Assembly (NCBI GenBank): GCA_028818565.1
Contig: JAPPNV010000028.1
Location: forward strand, 1 to 35,190
DNA from: Rhodospirillales bacterium
GTDB taxonomy: Bacteria > Pseudomonadota > Alphaproteobacteria > UBA828
Direction of reading: 5' to 3'
Length of the DNA stretch: 35,190 bases
Shown: positions 34,568 to 35,190 of the stretch, in pieces
How positions within the stretch are numbered: position 1 is the first letter of the stretch
How the letters are laid out: each line of letters begins with the position of its first letter
Notes under the pieces: model-generated
Seen by the model: only the letters and a program-made list of their open reading frames with translations
What the model was told of the DNA's origin: nothing
The model's database searches: none
Made by a program: the position numbers and the translations under genes

Positions 34568-35190
34568 TTACAGCCCCCAGGCGCCGTCGATCACCAGCGC
34601 CTGGCCGGTGGTGAAGGCGGATTCACCCGAGCCGAGATAGACGCAGAGCGCCGCGACCTCCGACGGCGATCCCATCCGCCCCACCGGGTGGCGCGCGACG
34701 AAGGCCTTGCGCGCGGCCTCCGGGTCGGGTCGGGCGTTGAGCCGCTCGTCGAGGGAGGGGGTATCCACCGCGCCGGGACAGACGGCATTGCAGCGGATGC
34801 CTTGCGCTGCGTAGTCCAGCGCGACCGACTTGGTGAGGCCGATGACGGCGGCCTTGCTGGCGCCGTAAGCGCAGCGGTCTGGCGCAGCCTTCACCGAGGA
34901 GACCACCGACGCCATGTTGATGATCGAGCCGCCACCGGCTGCCAGCATGGCCGGCAGGAAGGCGCGGGTCATCCGGTACATCGCGGTGACGTTGAGGCTA
35001 AGCGTCTCCTCCCAGTCGGCCGGCTCGCAGTCGAGCAGCGTGCCATGGGGCACGCGGCCCGCGCAGTTGAAGAGCACGTCGAGGGCGCCGATCTCCTCCG
35101 CCGCAGCCGCCACAGCGCTCTCTTCGCGGACGTCAAGCGCCCGGCAGGTGACGCCCTCCAGCGTGGCGAGGCCCGCGAGCTTGCTCTCGT
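34568..35190 (-). CDS. Short-chain dehydrogenase of DHRS6/BDH2 type (5' end outside window)
   Basis: The NAD-dependent SDR lacks its N-terminal Rossmann loop, which lies beyond the right edge; about 207 residues are present and the frame is open to the edge. It shows LDVLFNCAGRVPHGTLLDCE, SIINMASVVSSVKAAPDRCA, the catalytic YGASK, AAVIGLTKSVALDYAAQGIR, CNAVCPGAVDTPSLDERLNA, and the end TTGQALVIDGAWGL. This pattern closely follows human DHRS6 (BDH2). Relatives have been reported to act on 3-hydroxybutyrate, 4-oxoproline or 2-keto-3-deoxy-fuconate; which one applies here is not known. It is convergent with trpEG across the hairpin array. Confidence 0.85.
   Translation of the reverse strand, partial: ESKLAGLATLEGVTCRALDVREESAVAAAAEEIGALDVLFNCAGRVPHGTLLDCEPADWEETLSLNVTAMYRMTRAFLPAMLAAGGGSIINMASVVSSVKAAPDRCAYGASKAAVIGLTKSVALDYAAQGIRCNAVCPGAVDTPSLDERLNARPDPEAARKAFVARHPVGRMGSPSEVAALCVYLGSGESAFTTGQALVIDGAWGL

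Overview
The window is high-GC DNA from an alphaproteobacterial chromosome. The gene order matches the conserved alphaproteobacterial origin region. ppsR-maf-aroE-coaE-dnaQ run leftward and hemE-hemH-hemJ-(dcd)-rho run rightward from a 420-bp non-coding gap at 12286-12705. In Caulobacter and Rickettsia the chromosomal origin lies between hemE and the DUF299 gene. The gap here carries a perfect CtrA box, two GANTC (CcrM) sites and degenerate DnaA boxes, so I read it as oriC. The gene content (TrpE-TrpG fusion, long dCTP deaminase, HemJ, DUF6489) also fits Alphaproteobacteria, probably a Rhodospirillales-like lineage; the genus cannot be fixed.

Region 1 (1 to about 6160) is accessory DNA. It holds the end of an unknown coiled-coil-like protein, a 137-bp miniature element derived from an IS66-family transposon, and an 805-residue surface lipoprotein with two transferrin-binding-protein-like barrels and visibly less GC-rich DNA. 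A truncated zinc-ribbon gene and a tandem pair of different tyrosine recombinases follow. The right edge cuts through an F420-type (LLM) oxidoreductase gene, which is left without its last third. This looks like the end of an integrated island about 6 kb from the origin.

Region 2 (6.2-12.3 kb) holds the LLM remnant, a short-chain dehydrogenase, a DUF1028 protein, and the compact leftward set dnaQ, coaE, aroE, maf and ppsR, mostly overlapping or nearly so. Region 3 (12.3-17.9 kb) holds oriC, the last steps of protohaem synthesis (hemE, hemH, hemJ, stop-start overlapped), a dCTP deaminase and rho with its own promoter and terminator hairpin.

Region 4 (17.9-25.6 kb) is an ornithine-cyclodeaminase-family gene followed by a leftward run: DUF6489, a 2Fe-2S ferredoxin, mnmE, mnmG, rsmG, parA, parB. 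One perfect parS site lies inside the start of rsmG. In many relatives mnmE-mnmG-rsmG-parA-parB follows rho on the same strand; here the block is flipped and an extra gene sits at the junction.

Region 5 (25.6-35.2 kb) is mixed metabolism: a YyaL/DUF255 thioredoxin-domain protein with an alkyl-guanine DNA methyltransferase, a quinone oxidoreductase, a solitary DNA methyltransferase, a cytochrome P450, fused anthranilate synthase, an array of hairpins, and a DHRS6-like dehydrogenase cut by the window end.

I see no tRNA, rRNA or CRISPR. The most noteworthy signals are the predicted CtrA-controlled origin, the lipoprotein/recombinase island next to it, the IS66-derived miniature element, and the inverted par block.
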